A DNA stretch of 64,000 bases. It comes from Hymenobacter terricola. GTDB lineage: Bacteria > Bacteroidota > Bacteroidia > Cytophagales > Hymenobacteraceae. The notes beneath the pieces are model-generated. The model was not told the origin of the DNA, did no database searches, and saw nothing but the letters and a program-made list of their open reading frames with translations. A program made the translations under genes and the position numbers. Every line of letters starts with the position of its first letter. The first letter of the stretch is position 1. This document shows positions 26,030 through 34,571 of the stretch, one piece after another. The stretch covers positions 100,605 through 164,604 of the forward strand of contig NZ_JAGEMO020000021.1 of NCBI RefSeq assembly GCF_017921975.2. The letters run 5' to 3'.

Positions 26030-28192
26030 ATGTCTTTTCCCCGCTTGAAGGTCGGACTGTACGCCTTTTTGGTCGCAGCCGTATTTGTTCTGGCCTCTTA
26101 CCGACTCTTCCGTCGGGCCGACTCGGTGGTACCGAGCAAAGACCAGGTGCTGATTGGCATCATGTTGCAGGGCCTGACCTCGGCCCATTACCAGCCCGAA
26201 AAAGTTGATGATGCTTTCTCGAAGCGCGTATTTGATTTGTATTTGAAGCACCTCGACCCGCGCAAGCAGTTTTTGCTGGCCACTGACGTGGAGCAGCTTC
26301 GCCGCTACCAAACGCAGATTGACGACGAGGTGAAGAACGGCACCCACGAGTTTCTCGACCTGAGCACCAAGCTCATGGCGCAGCGAACCACGGAAATGCA
26401 GGCCCTGTACCGCGAAATCCTGGCTAAGCCTTTCGATTTCAGCACGGAAGAATCCTTGCAGACCGATTTCGAAAAGGCTCCTTTCCCCGCCGATAAAGCC
26501 GCACAGCACGAGTTGTGGCGCAAGCTCCTGAAATACGAAACCCTAAGCCGGGTAGCGGAGATGATGGACGCCCAGGAAAAGGCCAAAGACGCCAAACCCA
26601 CCGGTGCGACCGCCGCGCCTGCCGCTGCCAATGCCGCCGCCCCCACCGCCGCCGAGCCGGTTCGGACCCCCGTGCAAATGGAAATAGAAGCCCGCAAGCG
26701 GGTACTCAAGTCCTATGACGAGCAGTTTGAGGACGACAACGTGGATGCCAACGAGCGGCTGACTAACTACGCCAACGCCATCGCCAACACCTACGACCCG
26801 CACACCGAATATTTCGCCCCCAAAGCCAAGGAGGATTTCGACTACGAAATGACCGGCCGCTTTGAAGGCATCGGCGCTACGCTGCGCGAGAAGGAAGGGC
26901 TGATTTACGTTGATGAAATCATCCCCGGCTCGGCCTCGGCCCGCCAGGGCGACTTAAAGAAAGGCGATGCCCTGCTGCGCGTAGCCCAGGGTGCCGCCGA
27001 GCCGGTGAGCATCGAAGGCTGGCGCACGGCCAAAGCGGTGACGCTGATTCGGGGCAAAAAAGGCTCTGAAGTACGCCTCACGGTGAAGAAGCCCGACGGC
27101 AGCACCAAGATTATTTCCATCATCCGCGATGTGGTGGTGGTTGATGAGAAATATGCGCAATCGTCGGTTATCACCGATAAGGGCCAGAAAATTGGCTACC
27201 TGCGCCTGCCCGGCTTCTATGCCGACTTCAACGATAACGGCGGCCGCAGCTCGTCGGATGATGTGAAGAAAGAGTTGGCCAAGCTCAACGCCGAGGGCGT
27301 GAAAGGCGTGATTATGGACCTGCGCTTCAACGGCGGCGGCTCGCTGACGGATGCGGTATCGATGGCCGGCCTGTTTATGGAAAGCGGCCCCATGGTGCAG
27401 GTGCGCGACGGCCAGGGCCGCACCCAGGTTCTCACCGACAACGACCCGCACGTGCAGTATAGCGGCCCGCTGGTGCTGCTGGTGAACAAATACAGCGCCT
27501 CGGCCTCCGAGATTCTGGCAGCCGCCATTCAGGATTACCACCGCGGCGTGATTATGGGCTCGACCAGCACTTACGGCAAGGGCACCGTGCAGCGCATCTT
27601 CGACCTCGATGAAGCCCTGCCTGCCGAGTTGAACAGCGTGAAGCCCATCGGCTCGCTGAAGCTCACAACCCAGAAATTCTATCGCGTGAACGGAGGCTCA
27701 ACCCAGTTCAAAGGCGTGGTGTCGGACATCGTGGTGCCGGACCTGTATTCGTACCTCGACCAGGGCGAGAAGGAGTCGGATTACCCGTTGAAATGGGACG
27801 AAATTCAACCCGCCCGCTACCGCCCCTGGGATGCAGCGCCCGCTTTGGAAAAGCTTCGGACCAACAGCAAAGTGCGGGTGGCCAACAACCCGAGCTTTAA
27901 GGTGATGGATGAGATGGTGAAGAGCATGCGCAAGCGCAAGGACGAAACCACGGTTTCGCTCAAACTCAGCGCCTACCGGGCCGAACAGGCCGAATCAAAA
28001 GCCATTTCGGACCGCTACGAGGCCGCTCAGAAAACGACCACTGCGCTGGCCTTCTCGCCCCTTTCCGCTGATGTACGCGCTCTGGGCGGCGACACTGTGA
28101 AGGTGAATCGCGCCGCCCGCTTCACCAAGAGCCTGAAGAAGGACATCACCATCGGCGAGGCCGTATCGGTGATTCAGGACGAGTTGAAATAA
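26030..28192 (+). CDS. Carboxy-terminal (tail-specific) processing protease, S41A Prc-like
   Basis: The periplasmic serine/lysine protease trims C-termini of envelope proteins. An N-terminal signal anchor (KVGLYAFLVAAVFVLASYRL) precedes a helical N-domain containing LKHLDPRKQFLLATDVEQL. An Ala/Pro/Thr-rich insert (residues about 190-208) interrupts it. The PDZ domain starts near 270 (FEGIGATLREKEGLIYVDEI). The S41 core has GVKGVIMDLRFNGGGSLTDA, the nucleophile in YSASASE (about 488-494) and the general-base Lys in STYGKGTVQ (about 517). Length of 720 aa is typical for the Prc branch. The C-terminal domain is complete. Confidence 0.94.
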   Translation: MSFPRLKVGLYAFLVAAVFVLASYRLFRRADSVVPSKDQVLIGIMLQGLTSAHYQPEKVDDAFSKRVFDLYLKHLDPRKQFLLATDVEQLRRYQTQIDDEVKNGTHEFLDLSTKLMAQRTTEMQALYREILAKPFDFSTEESLQTDFEKAPFPADKAAQHELWRKLLKYETLSRVAEMMDAQEKAKDAKPTGATAAPAAANAAAPTAAEPVRTPVQMEIEARKRVLKSYDEQFEDDNVDANERLTNYANAIANTYDPHTEYFAPKAKEDFDYEMTGRFEGIGATLREKEGLIYVDEIIPGSASARQGDLKKGDALLRVAQGAAEPVSIEGWRTAKAVTLIRGKKGSEVRLTVKKPDGSTKIISIIRDVVVVDEKYAQSSVITDKGQKIGYLRLPGFYADFNDNGGRSSSDDVKKELAKLNAEGVKGVIMDLRFNGGGSLTDAVSMAGLFMESGPMVQVRDGQGRTQVLTDNDPHVQYSGPLVLLVNKYSASASEILAAAIQDYHRGVIMGSTSTYGKGTVQRIFDLDEALPAELNSVKPIGSLKLTTQKFYRVNGGSTQFKGVVSDIVVPDLYSYLDQGEKESDYPLKWDEIQPARYRPWDAAPALEKLRTNSKVRVANNPSFKVMDEMVKSMRKRKDETTVSLKLSAYRAEQAESKAISDRYEAAQKTTTALAFSPLSADVRALGGDTVKVNRAARFTKSLKKDITIGEAVSVIQDELK

Positions 28193-28254
28193 TGTTTGGC
28201 TGAGTTGCAGTGGCCCGTTGGTGGCCATTAACAGCGGCTTACTGCTCTGAAATG

Positions 28255-28289
28255 AAAGCCCTCGTGCCATCTGGCCCGGGGGCTTTTTT
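28255..28289 (+). terminator. Terminator of the tail-specific protease gene
   Basis: AAAGCCC ... GGGGGCTTTTTT form a hairpin with a 3' T run, about 60 bp after the stop codon. Confidence 0.75.
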
Positions 28290-28311
28290 GGCACATTTTT
28301 AGCATGACAAC

Positions 28312-28458
28312 TAAATTAGTAAACAGCTTCATTTATTCAGTTCTCGATTATTTTTTTATTATGGAATCATATCACTTATAATCAGAACGTTAATTACTAC
28401 ATAAAATTGACAATAAATTTAGTAAACTGCAACTAAAAACCATGGCAAATCTGTTTAC
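28312..28458 (+). promoter_or_regulatory. AT-rich leader with repeated GTAAAC sites upstream of an unknown gene
   Basis: The 170 bp between the terminator and the ATG at 28464 are strikingly AT-rich against GC-rich surroundings. TAAATTAGTAAAC (28312-28324) is nearly repeated as TAAATTTAGTAAAC (ending 28427). An inverted GTTTAC lies at 28453-28458, six bases before the start codon. The layout suggests operator sites for a regulator, but the protein that would bind is unknown. Confidence 0.45.
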
Positions 28459-28463
28459 CTAAC

Positions 28464-29552
28464 ATGAAGACGATAGAAGAAACCCGCATCATTCCGCTCA
28501 ACCCGCAGGTGGACGCCATCAGCGACGAGCAACAGCAGAAGCTAGCTGACGAAACCTGGCGCAAATCCATTCCGGCGCAGGTTTTCCTCAACTATTTCTT
28601 TGCCATCAACTACCACATTCAGGAGAACGACGACTTGCTCGGCGGGCTTCAGAACCTGCCCTTTTTCCGGAGCCATACGGCCGAGTTGGGCGATGCCGAC
28701 GTAGCGAACCTCACCAAGCTGCTGCACACCAGTTGGAGCACGGAGTACGCGCTGCGCGCTACGGCCGAGCTGGGCGACGACAATTTCCTGCGCAATGCCC
28801 TGCATTGGACGTTCCCGCAGGCGTACCACGCCATTTTATCGGGCTTGCAGGCCTTCCTGTACACGACGGGCGTGCGCAGCAACAACGGCCAGCTTATCCG
28901 CCGCGAGGTGGGCCGGCTGGTGGTGAAGAATGCCTACCCGCGCCCGGTATCGTTTTACGCCGCCGGTGCTTACGGCGACTTCAGCATTCACCGGCTGCCG
29001 CTGGCGGGCTACAAGGCCGGGCTGCACATTGCCAGCAAGGAGATTGATGCCCAGGCCCAGATTGGCCAGTTTCTGCGCACTACGCGCAAGATGAAGGCTC
29101 AGTGGACCCGCGCCCAGGTGCAGGCCAATCCCAACACCGCCATCCGCAGCCAGAAAACCGGCCGGCCGCTGGACAAGTGGACCGCCGCGCATTGGCAGCA
29201 GATTACCTGGCGGCTGGGTTACACCACCATTTTCGACCTGCTGGGCCGCCTGCGCATCTCGCAAACCAGCCGTGAGATTGAGCGCTACGTGGAGGCTGAC
29301 ATTGATTTCCGCCTGTTTCACGCCTCGCTGCTGAACATCGTGAGTTACCTCAATGGCGTGCATGAAACGTACGTGGCCAAGGCGTTGGGCCTGGAGCGCT
29401 ACCGCGAGCTGGTGGCCGAGTTGCCCGTGCATTTGCAGGCTGGCTTTGTGCAGGAGCGGTTGCGCACCCGCGTCGAGCCGGTATTGGCGCCCACGCCGCC
29501 TTCGGCTCCGGCCATTGCCACTGAGGCGCCGCAGTACCGCATGGCCGCCTAA
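28464..29552 (+). CDS. Hypothetical cytoplasmic protein (362 aa), family not recognised
   Basis: No known family is recognised. The product has no signal peptide or membrane span. It appears mainly helical, with aromatic-rich blocks such as FLNYFFAINYHIQENDDLL, WTFPQAYHAILSGLQAFLY, WQQITWRLGYTTIFDLLGRL and FRLFHASLLNIVSYLNGVHE. A Tyr/Phe-rich central stretch (FYAAGAYGDFSIHRLPLAGY) may be a beta hairpin. The last 30 residues are Pro/Ala-rich. Codon use matches neighbours, so the gene looks resident although its leader is AT-rich. Its TAA stop is the first base group of a family B repeat. It is monocistronic. Confidence 0.75.
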   Translation: MKTIEETRIIPLNPQVDAISDEQQQKLADETWRKSIPAQVFLNYFFAINYHIQENDDLLGGLQNLPFFRSHTAELGDADVANLTKLLHTSWSTEYALRATAELGDDNFLRNALHWTFPQAYHAILSGLQAFLYTTGVRSNNGQLIRREVGRLVVKNAYPRPVSFYAAGAYGDFSIHRLPLAGYKAGLHIASKEIDAQAQIGQFLRTTRKMKAQWTRAQVQANPNTAIRSQKTGRPLDKWTAAHWQQITWRLGYTTIFDLLGRLRISQTSREIERYVEADIDFRLFHASLLNIVSYLNGVHETYVAKALGLERYRELVAELPVHLQAGFVQERLRTRVEPVLAPTPPSAPAIATEAPQYRMAA

Positions 29553-29590
29553 TCGCGGATTCGGCCGGATTATTCGGATTTTGCGGATTA
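29550..29590 (-). repeat. Family B repeat (inverted) at the stop codon of the unknown gene
   Basis: The reverse complement reads AATCCGCAAAATCCGAATAA then TCCGGCCGAATCCGCGATTA, matching the AATCCGTGAAATCCGAATAA core upstream of lysS. The TAA stop at 29550-29552 is the repeat edge. Confidence 0.8.
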
Positions 29591-29644
29591 TTTGCTGTTT
29601 GAATTATTCGCGCTGGATTTTCAGATTGCATATTTTAGGATGAG

Positions 29645-29674
29645 AAAGCCGCTCCGGTTCGGAGCGGCTTTTTT
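29645..29674 (+). terminator. Terminator upstream of lysS
   Basis: AAAGCCGCTCCG and CGGAGCGGCTTT form a 12-bp stem with a 3-nt loop and a T run, ending transcription of the unknown gene. Confidence 0.88.
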
Positions 29675-29681
29675 CGTGCCG

Positions 29682-29689
29682 TACTTTTG
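29682..29689 (+). promoter_or_regulatory. Putative -7 box (TACTTTTG) for lysS
   Basis: TACTTTTG is an exact TAnnTTTG match directly after the terminator, about 115 bp upstream of the lysS start. The implied leader would contain the family B repeat. Confidence 0.35.
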
Positions 29690-29770
29690 CAGCTTACTTT
29701 CATTTTCTGCGGACCCATTTTGCCCCGGCGCTAGGCTGATTCTCAGCCAAAGCCGCCTCGCAAAATTAAC

Positions 29771-29810
29771 AATCCGTGAAATCCGAATAATCCGACTAAA
29801 TCCGTGATAC
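29771..29810 (+). repeat. Family B repeat overlapping the lysS start
   Basis: The unit starts AATCCGTGAAATCCGAATAA and ends ACTAAATCCGTGATAC. The GTG in the final GTGATAC is the lysS start codon, exactly as in the wbqC copy at 7623-7661. Confidence 0.85.
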
Positions 29811-31330
29811 ACTTAAGCGAACAGGAACTACAGCGCCGCCACAAACTCGAAGAACTGGAAAAGCTGGGCATCGACCCGTATCCGTCGGAGTCGTACGACG
29901 TGACGTTTTACGCCAAGGAAATTCACGACAACTACCACCCCGAGCTGAATAACTTCCAGGAAGTATCGCTGGCCGGGCGGCTGATGTCGTCGCGGGTAAT
30001 GGGCAAGGCCTCGTTTGCGGAGTTGATGGACACGACCGGCCGCATTCAGCTGTATGTGAACCGGGACGAAATATGCCCCGGCGAGGACAAGACGCTGTAT
30101 AACGTGGTATTCAAGAAGCTGCTTGATTTGGGCGATTTTATTGGTGTGAAAGGCCATGTGTTCAAGACGCAGGTGGGCGAAACGTCCATTCACGTCACGG
30201 AGTTGAAGCTGCTTTCGAAAGCCCTGCGGCCGCTGCCCGTGGTTCGTAGAGTAGTAGACGAAGTTACCGGCGAGGTGACCACCTACGACGCCTTCACCGA
30301 CCCCGAGCAGCGCTACCGCCAGCGCTACGTGGACCTGGTGGTGAACCCCAGCGTGCGTGACACCTTCATCAAGCGCACGCAGCTGGTGCAGTCGATGCGG
30401 AACTTCCTGAACGACAAAGGCTACCTGGAAGTGGAAACCCCGATTTTGCAGCCGCTGTACGGCGGCGCGGCAGCCCGGCCTTTCACCACGCACCACAACA
30501 CGCTGGACATGACGCTATACCTGCGCATTGCCAACGAGCTGTACCTCAAGCGCCTGATTGTGGGCGGTTTCGATGGCGTGTATGAGTTCAGCAAGGACTT
30601 CCGCAACGAGGGCATGAGCCGCTTTCACAACCCCGAATTCACCCAGATGGAGTTGTACGTGGCCTACAAGGACTACGCCTGGATGATGGACCTGGTGGAG
30701 GAAATGGTGGAGCGCGTGGCCATGGCGCTGCACGGCCAGACCGAGGTGCAAGTGGGCGCCAACGTCATTAACTTCCAGCGACCCTGGCAGCGCTACACCA
30801 TGTTCGAGGCCATTGAGAAGTTCACCGGCAAGGCCATTGGCGAAATGGACGAAGCGGCCCTGCGCGAAACCGCCCACGAGCTAAACGTGCACGTGGACCC
30901 CAGCATGGGCAAATCAAAAATCATCGACGAAATTTTTGGTGAGCATGTTGAGCCCAAGCTGATTCAGCCCACGTTCATCACCGATTACCCCGTGGAAATG
31001 TCGCCGCTGGCCAAGAAGCACCGCGACCGGCCGGGCTTAGTTGAGCGGTTTGAAGCCGTGTGCAACGGCAAGGAAATCTGCAACGCCTTCTCGGAGCTCA
31101 ACGACCCCATCGACCAGCGCAAGCGGTTTGAGGACCAGTTAGAGCTGGGCAAGCGCGGCGACACCGAAGCCATGGTGCTCGACGACGATTTCCTACGCGC
31201 CCTGGAGTATGGCATGCCCCCCACGGCTGGCCTGGGCATCGGCATCGACCGCCTAAGCATGATTATGACCAACTCGCACTCCATTCAGGACGTGCTGTTC
31301 TTCCCACAGATGAAGCCCGAGAATATATAA
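29804..31330 (+). CDS. lysS: Lysyl-tRNA synthetase, class II
   Basis: LysS charges tRNA-Lys. The N-terminal OB-fold anticodon-binding domain (about 55-150) contains [20 protein letters not shown]. The class II core carries motif 2 [20 protein letters not shown] and motif 3 [12 protein letters not shown], plus the lysine-site segment [13 protein letters not shown]. Length of 508 aa is typical. GTG at 29804 gives [20 protein letters not shown], a standard LysS N-terminus; no ATG alternative preserves it. The start codon lies within a dispersed repeat. Confidence 0.97.
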   Translation: MIHLSEQELQRRHKLEELEKLGIDPYPSESYDVTFYAKEIHDNYHPELNNFQEVSLAGRLMSSRVMGKASFAELMDTTGRIQLYVNRDEICPGEDKTLYNVVFKKLLDLGDFIGVKGHVFKTQVGETSIHVTELKLLSKALRPLPVVRRVVDEVTGEVTTYDAFTDPEQRYRQRYVDLVVNPSVRDTFIKRTQLVQSMRNFLNDKGYLEVETPILQPLYGGAAARPFTTHHNTLDMTLYLRIANELYLKRLIVGGFDGVYEFSKDFRNEGMSRFHNPEFTQMELYVAYKDYAWMMDLVEEMVERVAMALHGQTEVQVGANVINFQRPWQRYTMFEAIEKFTGKAIGEMDEAALRETAHELNVHVDPSMGKSKIIDEIFGEHVEPKLIQPTFITDYPVEMSPLAKKHRDRPGLVERFEAVCNGKEICNAFSELNDPIDQRKRFEDQLELGKRGDTEAMVLDDDFLRALEYGMPPTAGLGIGIDRLSMIMTNSHSIQDVLFFPQMKPENI

Positions 31331-31350
31331 AAGCTTCAGCGCCTAAAATC

Positions 31351-31390
31351 GAAAAGCCCCACACGAAATATCGTGCGGGGCTTTTCTTTT
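31351..31390 (+). terminator. Terminator of lysS
   Basis: A 16-bp perfect stem (31351-31366 with 31371-31386) with a 4-nt loop and following T residues. Confidence 0.92.
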
Positions 31391-31607
31391 ACAACCTTCT
31401 TACCCTTCAAACCGAGGTTCTTAGCAGAAGTTTGCGATGGTCCGTCTGATTTTACTACTGAGTTGTTTAACCAATTTCAGTAGAAGCTCCTACGGTCGGC
31501 AATTTTACTGATAATAGTTTCGGCCTTCTTTCAAGTAGGCTGTGAGGAGTTTTACGTAAGACTCGAATTCCAGGTTGCGTCTGGAAGAAATATTTTTTTT
31601 GCCGCTG
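31391..31607. other. Intergenic region with possible short coding remnant
   Basis: No full gene is seen. On the minus strand, 31505 to about 31570 reads LEFESYVKLLTAYLKEGRNY then Y-Q-stop, which looks like a genuine protein C-terminus but has no start. The adjoining DNA is AT-rich with a run of eight T residues. It may be the decayed 3' end of a lost gene. Confidence 0.3.
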
Positions 31608-31964
31608 CTACATATTGGGCTGATGGCGGGTTTCGTCGCCAAAACCATCGTAGTCAGGGTTGTCGTGGCTGTGGGTGTGGGCCGTGGAAGGCGTGCCGCT
31701 CAACCCTTGCAAAAGGCGGTCGGCGGCCTGTTTGTCTTCGCTCACGGCGGCGTCGGGGTTGGTGTGGCCGGGGGCGCTGCCCTGCACCTTAGCGAGGGCG
31801 TCTTTTGCCAGCTTTTTCAGGTCGCCGCCCCACTTCGAGGCCGACTGGCGCAGGTTGGACCGGGCGTCGTCGCCGGTTTCGGGGGCCAGCAGCAGGCCGG
31901 CCACAATGCCGGCAGTAGCGCCGGCCAGCAGCGAGAGAATGACTTTGCCTTTGTCGTCTTTCAT
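31608..31964 (-). CDS. YtxH domain-containing protein
   Basis: YtxH-like proteins are small stress-associated membrane proteins of unknown mechanism. The N-terminal hydrophobic Gly-zipper KVILSLLAGATAGIVAGLLLAPETG matches the family signature ending LLAPxxG. Amphipathic helices follow (RSNLRQSASKWGGDLKKLAK), then a His/Asp-rich tail THSHDNPDYDGFGDETRHQP. A second YtxH gene lies 124 bp upstream on the same strand, behind its own terminator. Confidence 0.85.
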   Translation of the reverse strand: MKDDKGKVILSLLAGATAGIVAGLLLAPETGDDARSNLRQSASKWGGDLKKLAKDALAKVQGSAPGHTNPDAAVSEDKQAADRLLQGLSGTPSTAHTHSHDNPDYDGFGDETRHQPNM

Positions 31965-32033
31965 GGGGGTTGCGGGGAAATGGAAGAATGTATGTATTCA
32001 GTAACGGAAGATACCACTGGCTGGTTGGGGCAG

Positions 32034-32066
32034 CAAAAAGCCCCACACCTTGCGGCGCGGGGCTTT
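32034..32066 (-). terminator. Terminator of the YtxH-CsbD gene
   Basis: Arms containing AAAGCCCC and GGGGCTTT with GC-rich inner pairing, followed on the minus strand by a short T run. Confidence 0.7.
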
Positions 32067-32088
32067 GCGATAAGTGGCTGGTGCCAAC

Positions 32089-32526
32089 TTACATATCGTT
32101 CAGCATTTTGGTGATTTCGGCTTTGCCTTTGCCGAGCTTGTCTTGCAGCTTGCCGACCAGCTCGTCGCCTTTGCCTTCGGCATAGGTCAGGTCCTCGTCG
32201 GTGAGCTGGGCATATTGCTGCTTCAGCTTGCCTTTGATGTCGTCCCAGTTGCCTTTCATTTTCAGGCTGCTGCCGGGCAGGGTCACGCCGAGGTCTTCGA
32301 GCTTGCCAGCGTACTCTTTGAATTTAGCTTCGAGGTCGGAACCGATTTTCGTGGCTTGCTCGCCGAGCTGGCCGCTGTACTTGGTAGCGGCACCTTTCCA
32401 GTTTTCGCGGGTGGCCGAACCTTTATCGGGAGCCAGGAGCATGCCGGCAATGATGCCAGCGCCGGCACCGGCGAGGGCGGCTAAGAGAATTTTACCGGCG
32501 TTGTTGTCTTCTTCGTGGTATGACAT
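32089..32526 (-). CDS. YtxH and CsbD domain stress protein
   Basis: The chosen start at 32526 gives MSYHEEDNNAGKILLAALAG (145 aa); the longer open frame upstream has no signal. Residues about 12-40 form a YtxH-type Gly-zipper segment ending in MLLAPDKG. A linker helix follows (ENWKGAATKYSGQLGEQATK). The C-terminal part MKGNWDDIKGKLKQQYAQLT, with DEDLTYAEGKGDELVGKLQ, is a CsbD-like domain. CsbD proteins are general-stress induced; combining both domains in one protein is notable but not unique. A TACCTTCG box lies about 60 bp upstream. Confidence 0.87.
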   Translation of the reverse strand: MSYHEEDNNAGKILLAALAGAGAGIIAGMLLAPDKGSATRENWKGAATKYSGQLGEQATKIGSDLEAKFKEYAGKLEDLGVTLPGSSLKMKGNWDDIKGKLKQQYAQLTDEDLTYAEGKGDELVGKLQDKLGKGKAEITKMLNDM

Positions 32527-32585
32527 GGTAATAGGTAATGAAGGGTGAAAGGGTGTTGAAAGATGGGCTAGAGGAAGCGCCGGGC

Positions 32586-32593
32586 CGAAGGTA
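32586..32593 (-). promoter_or_regulatory. Putative -7 box (TACCTTCG) for the YtxH-CsbD gene
   Basis: The minus strand reads TACCTTCG, one mismatch from TAnnTTTG, 59 nt upstream of the ATG at 32526. Confidence 0.3.
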
Positions 32594-32773
32594 AAAGCCA
32601 ATATTCTGGTTTTCGGCGGCGATTGGTCTGGCTGCCTATACGAAGGCAGACGCGTGGGGTTGAGCTTGGCACCAAAATTTACGCCCCAAGTTGCGCTACG
32701 GCCTTTTCTGGCTTTGGGATGGCCGCAAATCCGGGCCGTCCGGCGTAGATTCGCCTTATTCCACCCCGGCCCT

Positions 32774-33019
32774 ATGAAAACGCATTGGATTTTGAGCGCT
32801 GCGCTACTACTGGCGTCGGCTTGCCACCAAAAAGTTGCCCCCACGGCGGCGAGCGACTGCATCGACCCCACCAAAATCAACCCACAGGGCATCTGCACCA
32901 TGGATTACAACCCCGTGTGCGGCTGCGACGGCAAGACCTATGCCAACCCCTGCACTGCCCAAAATGCCGGCGTGCGCACCTACACCACCGGCCCCTGCGC
33001 GGCCGCGAGCCCCAAGTAA
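32774..33019 (+). CDS. Kazal-type protease-inhibitor-domain lipoprotein (81 aa)
   Basis: MKTHWILSAALLLASAC is a lipoprotein signal with lipobox ASAC. The mature part contains the Kazal-like pattern C-x-MDYNPVCGCDGKTYANPC-x-AQNAGV, ending GPC, with six Cys in the expected order. Kazal domains usually inhibit serine proteases; in Bacteroidota the targets are unknown. The start at 32774 is fixed by the signal peptide. It is followed 13 bp later by a FemAB-like gene. Confidence 0.88.
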   Translation: MKTHWILSAALLLASACHQKVAPTAASDCIDPTKINPQGICTMDYNPVCGCDGKTYANPCTAQNAGVRTYTTGPCAAASPK

Positions 33020-33032
33020 TTCCCTCGCGCTG

Positions 33033-33971
33033 ATGCCCGCCAAAGCTCGCTACCGCGACTTCTGCCGCACTGCCCCCGATGTGCCGGTATTTGCCCAGGC
33101 GTGGTATCTGGACGCCTGCGCCACGGGCGGCGACTGGGATGTGGTGCTGGCCCTGGAGGCCGACCGCGTGGTAGCGGCACTGCCGTATTTCTACAAGCGG
33201 AAAGGGCCTTTCCGGTACGCCACCATGCCGCCCTTCGTGAAATGGCTGGGGCCTTACGCGCTGCCCGAGTTCCGGGGGGTGCTGAAGAAGGAGCACGGCC
33301 TGATGGAAGAATTAATGAAGCAGCTGCCGGATTTCGCCGCTTTCAAGCAGAATTTCTACCCCACCATTACCAACTGGCTGCCGTTCTACTGGCAGAACTT
33401 CCGCCAGACTACTTACTATACCTACCGCCTCAACGGCCTGCACAACTTGCCGCAGGTTGAGGCCGGTATCAACCGGAACATCCGGCGCAACCTGCAAAAA
33501 GCCCGGCAGCAGGTGCGGGTAGTCCACAATCTGGGGCCGGAGCGGTTCTATCAGCTCAACAAAATGAGTTTTGACCGGCAAGGGCGGGCCATGCCGTATT
33601 CGTGGGCGCAGTTTGAGCGGCACGACGCCGCACTGGCGGCCAACGGAGCCCGGCAATTTTTTTTCGCCGTGGATGCGCAGGAGCAGGTTCATTCGGCGGC
33701 GTACCTGATTTGGGACCAGCAGGCGGCGTATTATCACCTCTCCGGCGACGACCCGGCGCTGCGCGAAAGCGGCGCCGGCATTCTGCTGATTTGGGAAGCC
33801 ATCCGCTACGCCAGCGAGGTGCTCGGGCTGGCTTGCTTCGATTTTGAAGGCAGCATGCTTCCGGCCGTGGAGCGGATTCGGGTGCAGTTTGGCGCGGTGC
33901 AAACGCCGTATTTCTTTGTCTGGAAATACAATTCGCGCACTTTTGAGTTGCTGGAGAAGCTAAAGCCGTAA
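33033..33971 (+). CDS. FemAB/GNAT-like acyltransferase family protein
   Basis: The product (312 aa) resembles FemAB-type double-GNAT proteins. The start at 33033 (MPAKARYRDFCRTAPDVPVF) follows the Kazal gene closely. Landmarks are DVPVFAQAWYLDACA, the core NRNIRRNLQKARQQVRV typical of FemAB-like proteins that bind a charged substrate, FYQLNKMSFDRQGRAMP, and the acetyl-CoA-fold segments AAYLIWDQQAAYYHLSGDD and LGLACFDFEGSMLPAVERIR. The substrate is unknown; in this phylum such genes often sit in polysaccharide clusters, which is not the case here. Confidence 0.8.
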   Translation: MPAKARYRDFCRTAPDVPVFAQAWYLDACATGGDWDVVLALEADRVVAALPYFYKRKGPFRYATMPPFVKWLGPYALPEFRGVLKKEHGLMEELMKQLPDFAAFKQNFYPTITNWLPFYWQNFRQTTYYTYRLNGLHNLPQVEAGINRNIRRNLQKARQQVRVVHNLGPERFYQLNKMSFDRQGRAMPYSWAQFERHDAALAANGARQFFFAVDAQEQVHSAAYLIWDQQAAYYHLSGDDPALRESGAGILLIWEAIRYASEVLGLACFDFEGSMLPAVERIRVQFGAVQTPYFFVWKYNSRTFELLEKLKP

Positions 33972-34000
33972 AAAAAGCCAACGTACCCAACCTAATGGAC

Positions 34001-34080
34001 GTCAGGCTGAGCGGAGCCGAAGCATCTCGCGGGCAGCACTAATCAAAACAACAGGGCGAGCGAAATGCTTCGGCTCCTTC
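34001..34080. repeat. Dispersed palindromic repeat, family A, degenerate copy
   Basis: GGAGCCGAAGCATCTCGC is paired with an inverted GCGAGCGAAATGCTTCGGCTCC across about 40 bp. The core matches the copies at 5666, 50530 and 54733. Confidence 0.75.
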
Positions 34081-34118
34081 ATTCAATCCTTTCTCATTCC
34101 CTCGTTTATCATCAAACA

Positions 34119-34490
34119 ATGGCTGAAAAACGCTACGTCCTCAATCCCGCTCCCTTTGTAGTTCCCACCACCGACGGCAAGCTCATCGAAGAGCATGTGG
34201 GCGGGGCCAGCACCGGCACCACGGCCTACAGCCTGGCGCACATGGTGGCCCCGCCGCACTGGAGCGAGCCGCACCAAACCCCCTCGTTCGACGAATTCAC
34301 CATCGTGGTGCGCGGCCGGAAACGGTTTGAAATCGACGGCGACGTGGTGGAGCTGCAAGCCGGGCAGGCCCTGCTCATCAAGGGCGGCGCACGGGTGCGG
34401 TACTCCAATCCGTTTGATGGCGAATGCGAGTACTGGTCCATCTGCGTCCCGGCATTCAGCCCCGACACCGTGCATCGCGAGGAGGAATAG
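34119..34490 (+). CDS. Cupin domain protein
   Basis: This is a small single-domain cupin (123 aa), probably a metal-dependent enzyme or sensor; substrate unknown. The barrel motifs are PPHWSEPHQTPSFDEFTIVV (motif 1, His ligands and Glu) and LQAGQALLIKGGARVRYSNP (motif 2, where the usual His is replaced by Arg). The start at 34119 is preferred over an ATG at 34065, which is in family A repeat-like DNA. The C-terminus CVPAFSPDTVHREEE is typical of stand-alone cupins. Confidence 0.83.
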   Translation: MAEKRYVLNPAPFVVPTTDGKLIEEHVGGASTGTTAYSLAHMVAPPHWSEPHQTPSFDEFTIVVRGRKRFEIDGDVVELQAGQALLIKGGARVRYSNPFDGECEYWSICVPAFSPDTVHREEE

Positions 34491-34571
34491 CTTACTGCTT
34501 TTAGAAACATTCTCATCCTTATTACATTATTAGTCGGGTAGTTACGGATTTTTCTAATACCTTCCCGGCCC

